DNA of 59,755 nt, from NCBI GenBank assembly GCA_002719675.1, contig PBID01000002.1, positions 28,783-88,537 of the forward strand, given 5' to 3'. Positions 26,267-35,392 of the stretch are shown here, piece after piece. The notes under the pieces were generated by a model that saw only the letters and a list, made by a program, of their open reading frames with translations, made no database searches and was not told the origin of the DNA. This DNA is from Chloroflexota bacterium (lineage in GTDB: Bacteria; Chloroflexota; Dehalococcoidia; Lucifugimonadales; GCA-2719675). How positions within the stretch are numbered: the first letter of the stretch is position 1; the number at the start of each line of letters is the position of its first letter. The translations under genes were made by a program, and so were the position numbers.

Positions 26267-27163
26267 TTGGCTCTTTATGGTGCCATTGAAAGTGGAGGTC
26301 ACAAATTTGTCTGTTTAATTGCTGAAGATAAAGATACTATTCTTGAAAAGAAAGTATTTTTAACAAAAAAACCAAAAGAGACAATTCTTGAAGTAGTTAA
26401 TTTTTTTAGACAGTTTGGAAATTTACAATCTCTGGGGATTGCATCATTTGGACCTATAGATTTAAATCAAAACTCTCAAAATTATGGAGTTTTAACGACT
26501 ACTCCTAAAACTTTATGGCAAGGAATTGATTTAAGAAAAGAGATTAATTCGAGATTAAGAATTCCTGTATATATAGACACTGATGTAAATTCTGCTGCAT
26601 TAGCGGAACATTTATGGGGTTCAGCTAATGATGTAAGCAATTTAGTTTATATTACAGTAGGTACAGGAATCGGAGCTGGTATTATTTGTAATGATAAATT
26701 GATTAAAGGATTCTCTCATACAGAATTTGGTCATATTCGTATTCCACATGATTTGAAAGAGGATTCATTTTTAGGTGTTTGTATTTTTCATGGAAATTGT
26801 TTAGAAGGTTTAGCTTCAGCACCAGCTATAAACAAAAGATGTGAGTTGGAAGAAGGGAGAATACCTCCACCGGAGCATCAGGTTTGGAGTTTAGTTGCAA
26901 AATATTTGAGTTTTGCTGTGAATAATCTGATTTTCACTACTGCTCCTGAAAAAATAATTTTGGGAGGTGGAGTAATGAAAAATAAAAAACTAATCACACT
27001 GATTCGTCAAAATGTTTATGATTTATTAAATTCATATGTTGAATATGATCCTATAAAATTTGATTTAGAAAATTATATTGTTCATCCAAAATTAGGTGAT
27101 GAGGCTGGAGTACTTGGTGCTTTGGCTATAGCAATGGGTTTAAATTTTGAGATTAATCAGTAA
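26267..27163 (+). CDS. ROK-family sugar kinase (fructokinase-like)
   Basis: This cytoplasmic ATP-dependent kinase (about 298 aa) acts on a hexose, probably fructose. YGAIESGGHKFVC is the ATP-binding start, and DTDVNSAALAE carries the catalytic Asp region. VGTGIGAGI is the phosphate motif. The ROK zinc site is HTEFGHI with CIFHGNCLEG, the pattern of ScrK/GmuE-type fructokinases. An ATG at 26255 is in frame, but GGAGG (26257-26261) lies inside that start, 5 bases before TTG 26267. The family usually begins right at LYGAIE, so I set the start at TTG. Confidence 0.9.
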   Translation: MALYGAIESGGHKFVCLIAEDKDTILEKKVFLTKKPKETILEVVNFFRQFGNLQSLGIASFGPIDLNQNSQNYGVLTTTPKTLWQGIDLRKEINSRLRIPVYIDTDVNSAALAEHLWGSANDVSNLVYITVGTGIGAGIICNDKLIKGFSHTEFGHIRIPHDLKEDSFLGVCIFHGNCLEGLASAPAINKRCELEEGRIPPPEHQVWSLVAKYLSFAVNNLIFTTAPEKIILGGGVMKNKKLITLIRQNVYDLLNSYVEYDPIKFDLENYIVHPKLGDEAGVLGALAIAMGLNFEINQ

Positions 27164-27209
27164 TTTTTTAAGTTGGCAATAATTTGTTTAATGATAAATT
27201 TAATCTGTT

Positions 27210-27238
27210 TTGACTAAACTAAATCTCATGGGTATGAT
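27210..27238 (+). promoter_or_regulatory. Promoter of the alcohol dehydrogenase/amidohydrolase operon
   Basis: TTGACT (27210-27215) and TATGAT (27233-27238) are separated by 17 bases, each one mismatch from consensus. They lie 45 bases before the ATG at 27283. It is the best sigma70-like promoter in the window. Confidence 0.65.
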
Positions 27239-27282
27239 GTTGAGAATTATTTGAAAATTGCTAAATATTATAGGTAGAATTT

Positions 27283-28329
27283 ATGTTTACAAAAGCTGTT
27301 ATACAAACTGATCATAAACAAGAACCATTCATTGGGGAACTGTCCTTGCCAAACCCTGATTTCAATCAAGTTATTGTAAAATTATATTCATCAGGGATTT
27401 GTCATTCCCAGCTACACCAAATTGCTAAGCCTGGAAATCGGCCACAGGTATTTGGGCATGAAGGTTTAGGGGTAGTTACTCATATAGGTAAAAATGTTGA
27501 TCATGTTAAAGAAGGAGATTTAGTTATTGTTACATGGGTGCCAAGGAATCCAATTAAAGGACGTCCAAATGTTATCCCTTGTGGTGCTACATATAATGAT
27601 GAATTGGTACATGGACAGGTTTTTACCTGGGCGGAAGATGCGTTGATATTTGCTGATTATGTGGTAAAGATTCCAGATGATTCTCCTAAAGATTTAGGTT
27701 GTATTGTTGGTTGTGCAGTTTTGACTGGAGCAGGAGCTGTAATGAATACAGCTAAGGTTAAACGGGGTAATACAGTTGCTGTTTTTGGTGCTGGTGGAGT
27801 TGGCTTATCAGCTATTAAAATGGCTTCTATTTTAGAAGCAAGTAAGGTGATTGTTGTAGATATTGATCAAGCTAAATTAGACTTTGCTAAGAAGTTTGGA
27901 GCCACTGATTTGATCAATGCAAGTGAATATGATCCTGTAGAAAAAATAATTGAAATAACAGAAGGTGGTGTAGATTTTTCTTTTGATGCAATTGGAATTA
28001 AAATTACAAATGAACAAATTTTACCGATTACAGTAAGTGGTGGACCTGGAGCTGATAATCATGGAGGCATGGCTGTTTTAATTGGTATGCCAGGAAATGA
28101 AATGACTATTGATCCGGGGCATTTTATGTATAATCAACGTATTTATAGGGGAAGTTTAGGTGCAACATATCCTCAGAAAGATTTTGAGATGTTTTTTCAA
28201 TGGCACAAAGAAGGTATATTTCCTTTAGATCAATTTGTTACAAAAAAATATAAATTAGAAGATTTTAATCAAGCTTGCAAAGATCTGAGAGAGCATAAAA
28301 TTTTTGGACGTTCAATTATTGAATTTTAG
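27283..28329 (+). CDS. Zinc-dependent alcohol dehydrogenase (MDR family)
   Basis: This 348-aa medium-chain dehydrogenase has catalytic-zinc ligands in GICHSQLH (Cys) and GHEGLG (His/Glu), with a further Cys in VGCAVLTGAGA. The cofactor motif is GAGGVGLSA, followed by VVDIDQ, which favours NAD. The four-cysteine structural zinc lobe is absent: the region reads RNPIKGRPNVIPCGATYND. This sets it apart from classical ADH and puts it nearer S-(hydroxymethyl)mycothiol/aryl-alcohol types. It is cotranscribed with the amidohydrolase 34 bases downstream. Substrate unknown. Confidence 0.92.
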   Translation: MFTKAVIQTDHKQEPFIGELSLPNPDFNQVIVKLYSSGICHSQLHQIAKPGNRPQVFGHEGLGVVTHIGKNVDHVKEGDLVIVTWVPRNPIKGRPNVIPCGATYNDELVHGQVFTWAEDALIFADYVVKIPDDSPKDLGCIVGCAVLTGAGAVMNTAKVKRGNTVAVFGAGGVGLSAIKMASILEASKVIVVDIDQAKLDFAKKFGATDLINASEYDPVEKIIEITEGGVDFSFDAIGIKITNEQILPITVSGGPGADNHGGMAVLIGMPGNEMTIDPGHFMYNQRIYRGSLGATYPQKDFEMFFQWHKEGIFPLDQFVTKKYKLEDFNQACKDLREHKIFGRSIIEF

Positions 28330-28363
28330 TTAAATTTTCCTGAATAATTTAAAGGAGTAAAAC

Positions 28364-29551
28364 ATGTCAAATAAGTTTGTTCCAAGTTTTGATTTGTTAC
28401 TTAAAAATGGAAGAGTAATTGATCCTGCAAATGACATTGATGATGATTTGGATGTAGGTATTTCAGGAACAATCATTGGTGCAGTTGAAAAAAATATTGA
28501 TCCATCAAGATCAAAAAAAACTATTGATGCAAGTGGGCTAATAGTTTCACCTGGATTGATTGATTTACATGCCCATTTTTGGGGATATGAATGGTCTGTA
28601 ATGCCTGATGAATTATGTCTTTCTACAGGGGTGACTACTGCTGTAGATGCAGGTGGAGCTGGACATCTTACTTTTGATGATTTTAATAATAAAATCATTT
28701 CGAAAAGTAAGGTTCGTATTTTTGCCTTTTTAAATATATCTGGACTTGGAATGACTGGTGAACCTGAGCAAGACTTAGAAGGTATGTCTATTGAATCTTC
28801 GTTAGCAAAAGTTCGACAAAGACCTGATTTAATTATAGGCCTAAAAGTTGCTCATTATTTAGGTCCTGATTGGGAGCCTTTAGATCGAGCTGTTGAGGTA
28901 GCAAGGAATTCAAAAACATTTGTTATGGTGGATCAAAATCCTATATCTTCTCGTCCAATGGATAAAATGATGTTAGAACACATGGAATCGGGCGATGTAG
29001 TGACACATTGTTATGGATCAGGTAAAAATATGATAGATTTTTCCGATAAAGTCCACCAATATTTTTTTGAAGCAAGAAATAGAGGTATCAAATTTGATGT
29101 TGGACATGGCGCTGGTAGTTTTTCCTGGCGGGTAGCTCAATCAGCTATTGATCAAGGGTTTTTACCAGATACTATTAGTACAGATTTACATTCTTCAAGT
29201 TATTTGAAAAATCAAGCAACTATGCCTGAAACTATGAGTAAATTGTTAGTTTGCGGAATTTCTATTCAAGATGTTTTTAAAATGTCTACTATTGAACCTG
29301 CAAAACAAATAGGTCATCCGGAGCTTGGATCTTTGACTGTTTCAGGTGTCGCGGATGTTGCAGTTTTTAAACTTAGTCAAGGAGATTTTGGCTTTACTGA
29401 TAATGGTTTAAGTGGAAGTAGGGTAAGGAAGGGGGCATTTAGATTAGACCCGGAAATAACAATTAAAAGTGGAGAGGTTTTTTGGGATCGAAATGGACGT
29501 ACAAAATCTGATTGGCTTCAGACGGCTCCCATAGATACACCTAATATTTAA
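28364..29551 (+). CDS. Amidohydrolase/deacetylase family metallohydrolase
   Basis: This 395-aa TIM-barrel amidohydrolase has the metal pair in LIDLHAHFWG (HxH, about 68-70). A probable carboxylated lysine lies in GLKVAHYLGP, with VTHCYG, GHGAGSF and STDLHSSS as further ligands. The composite-fold ends are LLLKNGRVIDPANDI and GVADVAVFKL. It resembles the deacetylases of the dihydroorotase-like branch. AGGAG lies upstream of the ATG. Pairing with an alcohol dehydrogenase suggests consecutive steps on one substrate, such as an acetylated alcohol or amide. Confidence 0.91.
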   Translation: MSNKFVPSFDLLLKNGRVIDPANDIDDDLDVGISGTIIGAVEKNIDPSRSKKTIDASGLIVSPGLIDLHAHFWGYEWSVMPDELCLSTGVTTAVDAGGAGHLTFDDFNNKIISKSKVRIFAFLNISGLGMTGEPEQDLEGMSIESSLAKVRQRPDLIIGLKVAHYLGPDWEPLDRAVEVARNSKTFVMVDQNPISSRPMDKMMLEHMESGDVVTHCYGSGKNMIDFSDKVHQYFFEARNRGIKFDVGHGAGSFSWRVAQSAIDQGFLPDTISTDLHSSSYLKNQATMPETMSKLLVCGISIQDVFKMSTIEPAKQIGHPELGSLTVSGVADVAVFKLSQGDFGFTDNGLSGSRVRKGAFRLDPEITIKSGEVFWDRNGRTKSDWLQTAPIDTPNI

Positions 29552-29558
29552 AAAATTC

Positions 29559-30662
29559 TCAAAATTCTACAGTAGTCCACATTGATTGGCTGATAGAGTT
29601 TTTTGTTCCCCAATAATACAGTAGAATCTGGTCGTTTTTAAGTAAAGTACCACCAGGTTTTCCAAATCCTTGAGCTAAGTTGATTGATAATACATCTTCT
29701 TCTATTGGGGTACCTAATATTGCTTCATCACCTGCATTAAATATTTGTATTTCATTTTCAATGTCATAATTTTTTAAATCATTAGTCATAGCTAAATAAA
29801 TTCCCTGTTTACCATGACGTTTTGTATATAAAGTAGCAACGCTTCCATCATTTAATGCTATAGGTGCACATGCCTGTCCTTGAATATTTGTGGGTTGTGG
29901 TTTTGACCAAGTTTTCCCCATATCTTTAGAAATTACATAATGATTAGTTAAATCTTCAAATTTATTCAATTTGTGTACCCAGAACATTATATAAATATCG
30001 CCGTTATTAAGAATAGTTCCTGTTTGGTCCCAATATAAATGTTCACCTGTAGGATCGTCAGCAATTACGGTAAAGTCTTTCCAGGATTTCCCTTGGTCGT
30101 ATGAGAATATAATTCCTGCTTTTTGATCCAAATTACCTTCGTAGCCTACAGGTTTTCCTGTTTCTATTGGATAAATATATAAATTTTTATTTATTTGCAA
30201 AACTTTTCCAGCTGTATTGTAAGTAAATTGATTCGAAGGTAGTTCCACGATATTTACAACTGAAGGTTCTGTCCATGATTTTCCAAGATCTGAAGACCAA
30301 TATGAAATTAGTTCTCCAGTCTGTGTTGATTTTGTGTTGGTATCAAAAGTTTCACTTATTTTACTTGTATCAAATCTTGTAGCTCTCATAAACAATTTGT
30401 TATCAGAAATTTGAGTAATTTGAGGTCCTCTGTATGCCCAATTTAATTTTTCTGAATGAGTTTTATGGATACTGCCGTTATTTTCCCAATTTTTACCGGC
30501 GTTATAAGATATTAATGTTTCAATAAAACTATCTGAAGAACTAACTGTTTTGCCAGAATTTTGGCAAGCTAGCCATGTATCATTTTCTAATGGAAGTATC
30601 ATTGGTTTATAGGCACCAAGGTTTTTATTTTTTGAAATAATTCCAGAATCTACAATTCTCAT
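29559..30662 (-). CDS. Asp-box (BNR-repeat) beta-propeller, sialidase-superfamily protein
   Basis: This 367-aa protein has four clear Asp boxes (SxDxGxxW type): SYNAGKNW (52-59), SSDLGKSW (123-130), SYDQGKSW (187-194) and SKDMGKTW (245-252). They define a propeller like that of sialidases and related glycan-binding proteins. The catalytic FRIP arginine motif is not seen, so true sialidase activity is doubtful. No signal peptide is present, suggesting a cytoplasmic hydrolase or lyase. The gene begins 29 bases after the TPR lipoprotein gene on the same strand. It ends 7 bases from the convergent amidohydrolase. Confidence 0.87.
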   Translation of the reverse strand: MRIVDSGIISKNKNLGAYKPMILPLENDTWLACQNSGKTVSSSDSFIETLISYNAGKNWENNGSIHKTHSEKLNWAYRGPQITQISDNKLFMRATRFDTSKISETFDTNTKSTQTGELISYWSSDLGKSWTEPSVVNIVELPSNQFTYNTAGKVLQINKNLYIYPIETGKPVGYEGNLDQKAGIIFSYDQGKSWKDFTVIADDPTGEHLYWDQTGTILNNGDIYIMFWVHKLNKFEDLTNHYVISKDMGKTWSKPQPTNIQGQACAPIALNDGSVATLYTKRHGKQGIYLAMTNDLKNYDIENEIQIFNAGDEAILGTPIEEDVLSINLAQGFGKPGGTLLKNDQILLYYWGTKNSISQSMWTTVEF

Positions 30663-30691
30663 GATGAGTTCCTTTGATATTGAATGAAGTT

Positions 30692-32773
30692 TTATTTTGA
30701 AAAGTTTGACAATTTATTTTTAGCTGTTGAAATTATTTCATTTGGGATGCCTAATTCAATTGCTTTTTTGAAATCTTTTTCAGAATCCTTAATATTTCCT
30801 GATAGCAGATTAGCAATTCCTCGGTTTGCAATTGCCTCTTTGTTTGTAGGATTAAGTGAAATAGCTTTATTGAAATTTTGAATTGCGGATGTTGGGTCAT
30901 CCATCTCAAGGTAACTTAATCCTTTTTTGACATATGCCTCAACAAAATTTGGTTGTAAGTTTAATGCTTTGCTTAGATCTTCTATTGATAGGTCAGGTCT
31001 GTTTACAAGTCTTTTTAATTCTGCTCTTGAAAAATATGCCATAGCTTCATTTGGATTTGTATCTATCACAAAGTCTAATGATTTTATTGCTTCATTGCAT
31101 TGAGAAAACCATCCAGGTTTACATTTTGTGTATACGATTCCTTGAGATTCATATCTCAGATATGATCTTAAACTAGTTGCCATCAGCAAAATTGCTTCTG
31201 TATTAGTTGGAGTTAATTGTAAAATTTTTGTGTAATCATTTATTGCATATTTTAAATCTCCAATTGATACTAATAATTCAGCACGTTTCATTAATGTATC
31301 TATATCATTTGGATTGTTATCTAAAACTTTGCTAAATTTTGATAATGAATTTAAACAAGGGGAGTCTAATGGGCAAGGCTTTTTTACAGTAGCAGAGACT
31401 CCTATTTGTCCTATAGATTTAAAAAGATTTGGAATGTCAGGAATAGGACTTAAATTTGAGTTTGATTTTTCTGGGTCATTTGACAATCTTAAAGCTGCTT
31501 CGTATGAAGTTTTAGCTTCTTGAAAATTTTGTACATTCATATTCATTCTAGCTTTTAGTAAATATCCATATGTGTATTTATTATCTAATTGTAATGCTGA
31601 GTTTAAATTTTCTAAAGCTTGAGAATAGTTTTCTTGTTTAGCCATTCCTTGTGATGAAGCTAAAATATACGCGGGTTCGCTTTGATTCCCTAGAAAGCTT
31701 TGAGCTATAGAAATATCTTTAAGACCTTCTGCGATTGATCCAGAGTGAATGTTGATTAATCCAAGTAAGTAATGAAGATTAGGGTCTTGAGGATACAAAT
31801 CTAGCAAAAAATCTACATCACTTTTTGCTTTTCCCCATTCGCCTAATGACATTAGTATCCAAGATCTTAATCTATAAATATGGCTGTTTTCAGGATTTAA
31901 GGTTATAGATTCGTCAATGTCTTCAAGAGCTTTATATGGTTGCATCATTTCCATATATGTCCACCCTCTCTCATAGAGAGCTGTTTCGTCAGATTTGTCT
32001 AGTTCAATTGATTTATTAAAAGATGATAAAGCTTTGTCAAAATTTTCTAATGCACGATAAGTTAATCCCAAAATTCTATGACTTTTAGGATTGTTTGGTT
32101 GAATTTGAACTGAAATAGCTAAGTCTGCTATAACCATATTGCAATATTGTGAAGTTTTACAAATTGTTGCTGGTTTTTGACCTTTTGGTTGAGTGAATAG
32201 TTCATATTTTGCAATTGCACGTTCAAGATATAAATTTGAAACTTCTTGTTTTTGATCTTCTGGAATAAATTGTGGCGGATTTGTTTGATCGATTTTTTCT
32301 GATAAATCATTAATAGTTTGTTGTAAATCACCAATTTTTCTTCTGGCATTGGCTAGATTATTTTTGGCAACTTCATTATTTTCATTGATTCTTGTGGATT
32401 GACTGAAGTCTTCGATCGCTAGTTTTGTTTCACCTTTTAATTCTAATACAAATCCTCTGTTGTTGTATGGTTCCAATAATTCAGGTTTCAATTCTATTGC
32501 TTTTGAGAAGTCATTAATAGCTAATTCATATTGTTTAAGAGATGCGTATGCAATTCCTCTGTTGTTATAAGCAAAAGAATTATTAGGGTTTTTTGAAATA
32601 GCTTTTGAAAATTCTTCTATTGCTTTTGAGTATTTATTGTCATTAAGAAATTGTCTTCCATTTTCTTCATGTTTTATCGAAGCAGGTGGCCCAAAACAGC
32701 CTGTTAAAAAAAATAAACTTAATGAAACAACTGAGATTATAGATAATGTAATTTGTTTTGTAACTATAGACAT
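30692..32773 (-). CDS. TPR-repeat lipoprotein
   Basis: This 693-aa exported protein has a leader with lipobox FFLTGC (C26), then about 14 tetratricopeptide repeats across its whole length. Canonical TPR positions recur, as in NNRGIAYASLKQYELAI, YNNRGFVLELKGE, and KGLSYLEMDDPTSAI near the end. Two CNM/CNE-containing inserts (KTSQYCNMVIAD and GWFSQCNEAIKS) interrupt the array. TPR lipoproteins usually serve as scaffolds in the envelope. No enzymatic domain is seen. It lies upstream of the Asp-box protein and may be cotranscribed with it. Confidence 0.92.
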   Translation of the reverse strand: MSIVTKQITLSIISVVSLSLFFLTGCFGPPASIKHEENGRQFLNDNKYSKAIEEFSKAISKNPNNSFAYNNRGIAYASLKQYELAINDFSKAIELKPELLEPYNNRGFVLELKGETKLAIEDFSQSTRINENNEVAKNNLANARRKIGDLQQTINDLSEKIDQTNPPQFIPEDQKQEVSNLYLERAIAKYELFTQPKGQKPATICKTSQYCNMVIADLAISVQIQPNNPKSHRILGLTYRALENFDKALSSFNKSIELDKSDETALYERGWTYMEMMQPYKALEDIDESITLNPENSHIYRLRSWILMSLGEWGKAKSDVDFLLDLYPQDPNLHYLLGLINIHSGSIAEGLKDISIAQSFLGNQSEPAYILASSQGMAKQENYSQALENLNSALQLDNKYTYGYLLKARMNMNVQNFQEAKTSYEAALRLSNDPEKSNSNLSPIPDIPNLFKSIGQIGVSATVKKPCPLDSPCLNSLSKFSKVLDNNPNDIDTLMKRAELLVSIGDLKYAINDYTKILQLTPTNTEAILLMATSLRSYLRYESQGIVYTKCKPGWFSQCNEAIKSLDFVIDTNPNEAMAYFSRAELKRLVNRPDLSIEDLSKALNLQPNFVEAYVKKGLSYLEMDDPTSAIQNFNKAISLNPTNKEAIANRGIANLLSGNIKDSEKDFKKAIELGIPNEIISTAKNKLSNFSK

Positions 32774-32804
32774 AAGGATAATAAATTAAGAGTGATCTAT
32801 TGCT

Positions 32805-32828
32805 AAAAAATATTGTTTAATATTTTTT
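32805..32828. repeat. Perfect 10-base inverted repeat in a divergent promoter gap
   Basis: AAAAAATATT (32805-32814) and AATATTTTTT (32819-32828) flank a 4-base loop, GTTT. It lies between the divergent TPR lipoprotein and cupin operons, so a terminator is unlikely. It could be an operator or simply AT-rich sequence. A TTGTCT (32827-32832) and TATGTA (32851-32856), 18 bases apart, could serve the cupin operon. Confidence 0.4.
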
Positions 32829-32920
32829 GTCTATGCAAGACTACTGTTTTTATGTAATATTCTACAGTGGCTGACCATGTTATATCAATCATTGTAAATT
32901 ACTTATTAGGAGAAAAATAA

Positions 32921-33265
32921 ATGACAATTTTGAATAAAAAGGATCCTGAGATATTAGGTCCGGGAGTTGAAAGACATGAAATTGTATCTGGGGATACCGG
33001 AGCAGATTCCTTGTCCGTTGCTGAAGTAAATGTTGATTCAGACTCAACTGTTCCTACACATCTACATCCTACAGAAGAGGCTATGGTGATTACTGAAGGA
33101 CAATTAGAAGCTGTGATTGGAGATCAAGTAGTTAGTGTCTCAGCTGGACAGACTGTTTATGCACCTGCAGGTGTTAAACATGGTTTCAAAAATATATCTG
33201 GATCTAAAGCCAGTATATTAGCTATTTTTCCTACTGGTAAAGTAGAACGAACTTTAGTTGATTAA
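32921..33265 (+). CDS. Small cupin-domain protein
   Basis: This 114-aa single-domain cupin has both cupin motifs. The first is THLHPTEEAMVITEG (H, H and E metal ligands) and the second is AGQTVYAPAGVKHGFKN (late His). Such proteins bind a metal and a small ligand as isomerases, dioxygenases or sensors; the substrate is not evident. It starts a plus-strand operon with the MazG-like gene 15 bases downstream and an SMP-30-like gene after it. AGGAG lies upstream of the ATG. Confidence 0.9.
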   Translation: MTILNKKDPEILGPGVERHEIVSGDTGADSLSVAEVNVDSDSTVPTHLHPTEEAMVITEGQLEAVIGDQVVSVSAGQTVYAPAGVKHGFKNISGSKASILAIFPTGKVERTLVD

Positions 33266-33280
33266 ATTTAGGAGTTAAAT

Positions 33281-33646
33281 ATGAATGATCGAGATAATTT
33301 TCCTGAATCAATTTCTATATTGGCTAAAAGCGTTGAATCTTTTCATGAGAGGTTCCAGGTAGATGCAGTTGATTTTTCCAGTGATTCTGCGGCTTTGGAG
33401 CTTTTGCGTAAAAGGTTATCTCTCTTATCGGAAGAGTCAGGAGAATTTGCTAGGGAGTTGAATAAAGGGAATTTGGAACATGCTATACATGAAGCTGTTG
33501 ATGTTGCGTACATAGCTTTAGGAACTATTTTGTGTATTGGAGACAGAGGTTTGGATGCTTGTAAGACTGTAATCAACAAAAATGATAAAAAATCCAATGC
33601 AGGTTATTCCAAAAGAAATTCAACTGGAAAAGTTGTAAGTAATTAA
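33281..33646 (+). CDS. MazG-like nucleotide pyrophosphohydrolase domain protein
   Basis: This all-helical 121-aa protein has the EExxE...ExxD pattern of the MazG/HisE superfamily: SEESGEFARE near 48-57 and HEAVDVAYIALG near 68-79. These acidic residues would bind Mg and hydrolyse an NTP to NMP and pyrophosphate. AGGAG precedes the ATG at a proper distance. It is in an operon with the cupin and SMP-30-like genes, where a house-cleaning role is unexplained. Confidence 0.8.
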   Translation: MNDRDNFPESISILAKSVESFHERFQVDAVDFSSDSAALELLRKRLSLLSEESGEFARELNKGNLEHAIHEAVDVAYIALGTILCIGDRGLDACKTVINKNDKKSNAGYSKRNSTGKVVSN

Positions 33647-33666
33647 TTTTCTTAGGAGTTTTGAGC

Positions 33667-34524
33667 ATGAGTATTTTAAATGTAGACCAAGATGTTTCTT
33701 ATTTTATCGGAGGTTTTGGTAGTGGTTTAGATCATCCTGAATGTATCACTAGTGGACTCGAAGGATATGCTTATGCAGGTGGTGAGGCTGGCCAAATTTA
33801 CAAAATAGATACCAATGATAGAACATTTGAGGAAATCGCTAATACAAAAAATTTTGTAGGAGGTATCGCTCAAAGCGGAGATGGGGATTTGTATGTTTGT
33901 AGTGGTTCAGTTATGAAAGTGACTCAAGACGGAGACTTGAATGTTTATTCAGATGGAAATGAAATTGATAAGATTTCTTCTCCAAATTATCCTGCTTTTG
34001 ATCAATTTGGCAATTTATTTGTTTCTGATTCTGGTATTTGGAGAGAAAATAATGGCAGAATTTTCAAAATTTTACCAGGAGGGCATGGTGAAATTTTTTC
34101 TGATCAATTGAATGATTTTCCAAATGGGATATGTATTAGTCCTCTTGGAGATTATTTATATGTAGCTATGAGTATTAACCCTAGAGTTTGTAGAATTAAG
34201 ATTAATTCAGATGGATCATCTGGAGATGTTGAAACTGTAGTTAAATTGCCGGGCACAGTGCCTGATGGTGTTGCATTTGATATTAAAGGTAATTTATATA
34301 TTTCTTGTTATAGACCAGACATAATTTACAAATTTGATATTTCAGGTGATTTAAATGTTTTAGCTATAGATTATTTGGGGACTATGATGGCTTGCCCAAC
34401 AAACGTTGCATTTTGTGGTGAAAGTCTTGATATTTTTTTAAGTGCAAATTTAGGTAGGTGGCATATTTCTAAATATGATTTATCCGAGGCGGGGTTGCCA
34501 TTAAATTATCCAAAAATCAGCTAA
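33667..34524 (+). CDS. SMP-30/gluconolactonase-like six-bladed beta-propeller
   Basis: This 285-aa protein resembles the SGL/strictosidine-synthase propeller. Evidence is LDHPECITSGLEGYAYAGGE, FPNGICISPLGDYLYVA, PGTVPDGVAFDIKGNLYIS and GPTNVAF-like (CPTNVAFCGE). Conserved Asn and Asp in these loops would hold Ca or Zn for lactone hydrolysis. AGGAG (33654-33658) is 8 bases from ATG 33667 but only 2 from an in-frame TTG at 33661, so ATG is chosen. Gluconolactone or another aldonolactone is likely, which fits a keto/aldonic sugar pathway with the neighbouring lactonase-type amidohydrolase. Confidence 0.85.
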   Translation: MSILNVDQDVSYFIGGFGSGLDHPECITSGLEGYAYAGGEAGQIYKIDTNDRTFEEIANTKNFVGGIAQSGDGDLYVCSGSVMKVTQDGDLNVYSDGNEIDKISSPNYPAFDQFGNLFVSDSGIWRENNGRIFKILPGGHGEIFSDQLNDFPNGICISPLGDYLYVAMSINPRVCRIKINSDGSSGDVETVVKLPGTVPDGVAFDIKGNLYISCYRPDIIYKFDISGDLNVLAIDYLGTMMACPTNVAFCGESLDIFLSANLGRWHISKYDLSEAGLPLNYPKIS

Positions 34525-34531
34525 ATGAAAA

Positions 34532-35380
34532 TTACATTTTATAAAATTTTTCTGCATTTTTTATAAACAGTTTTTCTTTTTCATGTCGAGAAATATCCCC
34601 TAGAATTTGATTAAGTGAATTGAACCATCTTTTATAGCTGGATGCTAGAGTCACTACGGGCCAATCACTACCGAATAAAATTCTATCGAATCCAAAACTT
34701 TCCACTATATGAAATATATAAGGTTTAATATCTTCAACATTCCAATTTTTGTGATCAGCATTTGTTACAACACCAGATAATTTGCAAGCTATATTAGGTA
34801 GTTTTGATAAATTGGTGATGTTTTTAGACCAATCTTCGAATTCATTTTCAAGGATTTTGGGGTTCCCAATATGATCTAAAATAAATGAAACGTTGGGGCA
34901 AGATTTGACAAGCTCTATTGTACCTGGTAGATGAGAACTAGATATGCAAATGTCGAATGAAAAGTTATATTTTGGAAGCAAATTCACTCCTGTAATAAAA
35001 TTATTTCTGATATGGAACTCATCACTTTCAGGGAAAATATTTCTTCTGATTCCTTTTACAATTTTTATATCAGAAAGTTGTTCTAATTCTAAGATAGAGT
35101 TTGATCCATTTTCTAATGATGCATAAGCAACTATAGATTGAATTCGAGAGTCTTTATTTGATAATGATTCTATCCACTTTGCTTCATCAACTGCTTGGTG
35201 TGGCGGGACATTACATTCTAAAAATACAATTTTTTCAACATTGATATCTTCTATATGTTCTGAATAATCTGAGGGCAAGTATTTGTTGCTAAAATTTGGA
35301 TTAGAACTAAAAAATGGATAAGTTAAATTATTTGTGTCTAGCAGATGTACATGTGAGTCAATGATTGAAAATTCTGACAT
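34532..35380 (-). CDS. Amidohydrolase-2 family hydrolase (L-fuconolactonase/rhamnonolactonase-like)
   Basis: This 282-aa cytoplasmic TIM-barrel hydrolase has IIDSHVHLLD (HxH metal pair) near the start, FILDHIGNP (His) in the middle and LFGSDWPV (catalytic Asp) near the end. This is the signature of COG3618-type lactonases that open sugar lactones. The frame is open to a GTG at 35389, but AGGTG 6 bases before ATG 35380 supports the shorter start. It is the last gene of the minus operon SDR, ThuA, Gfo/Idh/MocA, lactonase (12 bases between this start and the previous stop). A lactone formed by dehydrogenation is its likely substrate. Confidence 0.87.
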   Translation of the reverse strand: MSEFSIIDSHVHLLDTNNLTYPFFSSNPNFSNKYLPSDYSEHIEDINVEKIVFLECNVPPHQAVDEAKWIESLSNKDSRIQSIVAYASLENGSNSILELEQLSDIKIVKGIRRNIFPESDEFHIRNNFITGVNLLPKYNFSFDICISSSHLPGTIELVKSCPNVSFILDHIGNPKILENEFEDWSKNITNLSKLPNIACKLSGVVTNADHKNWNVEDIKPYIFHIVESFGFDRILFGSDWPVVTLASSYKRWFNSLNQILGDISRHEKEKLFIKNAEKFYKM

Positions 35381-35392
35381 TTCTTTCACCTA

